Of a DNA stretch of 62,473 nt, positions 60,757-62,473 are shown piece after piece. The stretch covers positions 1-62,473 of the forward strand of contig SCEJ01000013.1 of assembly GCA_004102785.1 (NCBI GenBank), read 5' to 3'. The DNA comes from Muribaculaceae bacterium Isolate-013 (NCI) (GTDB lineage Bacteria; Bacteroidota; Bacteroidia; Bacteroidales; Muribaculaceae). Positions within the stretch are counted from its first letter, which is position 1, and each line of letters opens with the position of its first letter. Made by a program: the position numbers and the translations under genes. The notes below the pieces were generated by a model, which was not told the origin of the DNA, made no database searches, and saw nothing but the letters and a program-made list of their open reading frames with translations.

Positions 60757-62222
60757 CCGCGCTGGAATTTATATGCGAACCCTATCGAGAGTATCTCTTT
60801 GAGCTGCCATTGGTGCCAGCGGGTGCCTTCGGTGCGTGGAGTCGAGGAGTCGTAGCGCAGGTGGGCGTAGATTTTTGTGGAGAGGAAGCGCGATATGTTG
60901 AATGTCACGGTGTTCTCCCAGTCGCCCTGCATGTAGGAGTAGTTGGTGAAGAGGAAAAGGCGCGAGAAATATTCGATGTTCCAGGCCATTTTCCAGCGCA
61001 GGGTAAGCTCAGCCGACGAACCGTACTGGCTCACTGACGTCTTTCCGGCGTCGATGCCGAACTGTGTCGGGTCGATGTTGGGGTTGGTGCAGGTCTTCAG
61101 GTTATAGGAGCCGGGGGCAATGGATGCCTTGAAATCAACTGTTTTACGGGCGTTCTCGTAGGTGTAGGTCATACCGAGACCTAAGTTGAGCTCCGCCGGC
61201 GAGAGAAATGCCGCCGCAAGGTCGTTGGAGTTTTTCTTGTAGTTGTTCAGGAGCTGGGTCTTGAACTGCCCGGTGACGGAATAGAACCACCGCTTGGCCG
61301 CGCGCACGCCGAAGTTGGCGTTGACCTGGAAAAGGTCCTCCGATATGTTGTACTGGTGCACGGAGTCGTCGGGGGCGTTGTTGGCTCCTAATTTGTAGGA
61401 GGCGGTCATCTCGAAAATCAGGTTGGGATGAAACGCCGGGTTGAGCTTCACATTGTAGAGGATGTTGGCGATGGCGTTGAGGTTGGAGTTGCCACCCTGG
61501 TACCAGTTGGGCGACAGGTAGGCCTGCGAGAACTGCACCGTGCCGTCAAACGTATGCAGCCAGTTTATGCGGCTGATGTTGGCCTCGATCTGGTTGGCGT
61601 TTTTCAGCGTGGAGGCCGAGGTGTCGAACTCCTGCACTGTGATTTGCGCCGTGGCCGGGTCCACGCTCATTATGAATTCGCGAGGCGGCTCGGCCATTGT
61701 TGCCGTGTTGTAGGGCACCAGCTCCGGATGCTTCAGCATCCACTGCTGTTGCATCAGTCTGAAACGCGAGTCGCGCGCCACAGCGCCGTCGGCCCATGCG
61801 CTCCATGCCGGTGATGCGCCGGGATAACTGTCGGTCAGAGGGTTGTAAGCCTGTTCCGGCAGGGTGATGCTCACCCGCGAGAACACCGCCGGCAGCTTCA
61901 TCCGTACGGGCACACTCATGTACGACACATCAAGAGTGGTGTCGGCCACCAGCTCCTCCGGTTTCCAGCGGCGCAGTTGCTCGGCCAGTGTCTCGCGGCG
62001 CTCGCGGTGATTGCGGGGCGCCACCGGCACTGTTATTGCAGGCTTGGGAGTAATGTGAAGTGTATCAGGTGTTTCGCGGGGCTGAGGGGTGGGTGAGCTG
62101 AGCAACTCCAGCAGAGCGTCGTTGCTGAGTATCGCGTTGACCGAGTCGGGCAACTGCTGCGCCACGGCGCACACCGTGGCCGCCGTCATCATCCCTATAT
62201 ATATCAATAATTTTCTGAGCAT
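60753..62222 (-). CDS. DUF3078-type outer-membrane protein
   Basis: A 489-residue exported protein (signal peptide MLRKLLIYIGMMTAATVCAVA). An N-terminal region with coiled character (HRERRETLAEQLRRWKPEELV) is followed by a barrel-like part; LSPNWYQGGNSNLNAIANIL is the hallmark of DUF3078, a Bacteroidetes outer-membrane family. Later strands include FSRLFLFTNYSYMQGDWE and the protein ends near IGFAYKFQRG. The ATG at 62222 is chosen because the signal peptide begins there. First gene of an operon continuing through aroB. Confidence 0.8.
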   Translation of the reverse strand: MLRKLLIYIGMMTAATVCAVAQQLPDSVNAILSNDALLELLSSPTPQPRETPDTLHITPKPAITVPVAPRNHRERRETLAEQLRRWKPEELVADTTLDVSYMSVPVRMKLPAVFSRVSITLPEQAYNPLTDSYPGASPAWSAWADGAVARDSRFRLMQQQWMLKHPELVPYNTATMAEPPREFIMSVDPATAQITVQEFDTSASTLKNANQIEANISRINWLHTFDGTVQFSQAYLSPNWYQGGNSNLNAIANILYNVKLNPAFHPNLIFEMTASYKLGANNAPDDSVHQYNISEDLFQVNANFGVRAAKRWFYSVTGQFKTQLLNNYKKNSNDLAAAFLSPAELNLGLGMTYTYENARKTVDFKASIAPGSYNLKTCTNPNIDPTQFGIDAGKTSVSQYGSSAELTLRWKMAWNIEYFSRLFLFTNYSYMQGDWENTVTFNISRFLSTKIYAHLRYDSSTPRTEGTRWHQWQLKEILSIGFAYKFQRG

Positions 62223-62279
62223 AATGCAATAAGATCCATCGTGTTTTACCACTGCGGCGAGCCTCCTCTCCGCACATTG

Positions 62280-62311
62280 CAAAATTACCAAATTTTTCCC
62301 TAACCCCCAAA
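62280..62311 (-). promoter_or_regulatory. Promoter for the DUF3078-to-aroB operon
   Basis: On the minus strand TTTG (62311-62308), 20 bases, TAATTTTG (62287-62280): an exact match, with a leader of about 50 bases. Confidence 0.75.
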
Positions 62312-62329
62312 TCATTCCTCTTCCGCTCT

Positions 62330-62473
62330 ATGGCTGACGCTTACGTTGTCCGTTCCTGAAAATGGTTGACTCGATTTGGTATGTTTACTGATATTGGTTT
62401 ACCCTATCTCTGGAGAGGGTTGACTGACCGGGTCCTATCCCTGGGCGGAGTTGACTGAGGGCGTAGCCCGAAG
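62330..62473. mobile_element. Probable end of an insertion sequence with multiple short repeats (IS21-like)
   Basis: The last 144 bases carry GGTTGACT at 62364 and 62418 and AGTTGACT at 62449. The last two lie in a 32-base imperfect tandem unit (CCTATCTCTGGAGAGGGTTG and CCTATCCCTGGGCGGAGTTG, each followed by ACTGA). Repeated transposase-binding units at the ends are typical of the IS21 family. No transposase gene is in the window, and the family is inferred. Confidence 0.45.

Overview
The window reads as chromosomal DNA of a GC-rich member of Bacteroidales, most like Muribaculaceae. Pointers are the Bacteroidetes-type promoters (TTTG, 17-20 bases, TAnnTTTG) before many genes, the lack of clear Shine-Dalgarno sequences, and lineage-typical families: the alternative GlmU, DUF1573, DUF3078 and DUF4836 proteins, BspA-type leucine-rich repeats, WG/PEGA repeats and a carboxypeptidase-regulatory-domain outer-membrane receptor. 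Almost everything is core housekeeping; no prophage, CRISPR array or defence island was seen. The right edge looks like the end of an insertion sequence, so this is probably an assembly contig that stops at repeats.

Layout. 1-3.5 kb: a cut-off small gene, dispersed palindromic repeats, an amidase, tRNA-Leu(UAA) and a PEGA/WG-repeat secreted protein. 3.5-6.0 kb (minus): a His-rich COG0523 GTPase and the alternative GlmU. 6.2-17.2 kb (plus): dnaX, a large TPR protein, an outer-membrane barrel, a degenerate AsnA-like protein, trmD, queG, coaD and a C-terminal processing protease. 17.4-26.0 kb (minus): stomatin and NfeD, lpxA, and a complete tripartite RND efflux pump with a palindromic operator candidate upstream. 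26.3-38.8 kb (plus): a DUF4836 lipoprotein with an unusual ABC ATPase and permease, a BspA-like protein, a dolichyl-phosphate-mannose-synthase-like glycosyltransferase, dihydroorotase, rlmN, two DUF1573 proteins and a large barrel receptor.

38.9-48.3 kb (minus): leuS and nadA, then an 0.8 kb gene-free stretch with ten DnaA-type boxes (nine TTATCAACA and one TTATCCACA) that I read as the likely chromosomal origin, then a four-helix-bundle gene bracketed by two 9-bp-repeat hairpins, parE, and a secreted multidomain protein. 48.5-52.8 kb (plus): a second processing protease, hflX and dgt. 52.9-62.2 kb (minus): a lipoprotein, pnp, a DUF3298 lipoprotein, and a long operon running from a DUF3078 outer-membrane protein through two unknowns, a Crp/Fnr regulator and a HAD phosphatase to aroB.

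The least ordinary items are the putative oriC, two families of palindromic dispersed repeats (one sitting at gene 3' ends, one apparently absorbed into the dnaX coding sequence), the catalytically gutted AsnA paralogue, an RND pump with two extra predicted membrane helices, and an ABC ATPase with altered signature and H-loop. I did not find a clearly new multi-gene system; the origin and repeat architecture is the strongest lead.
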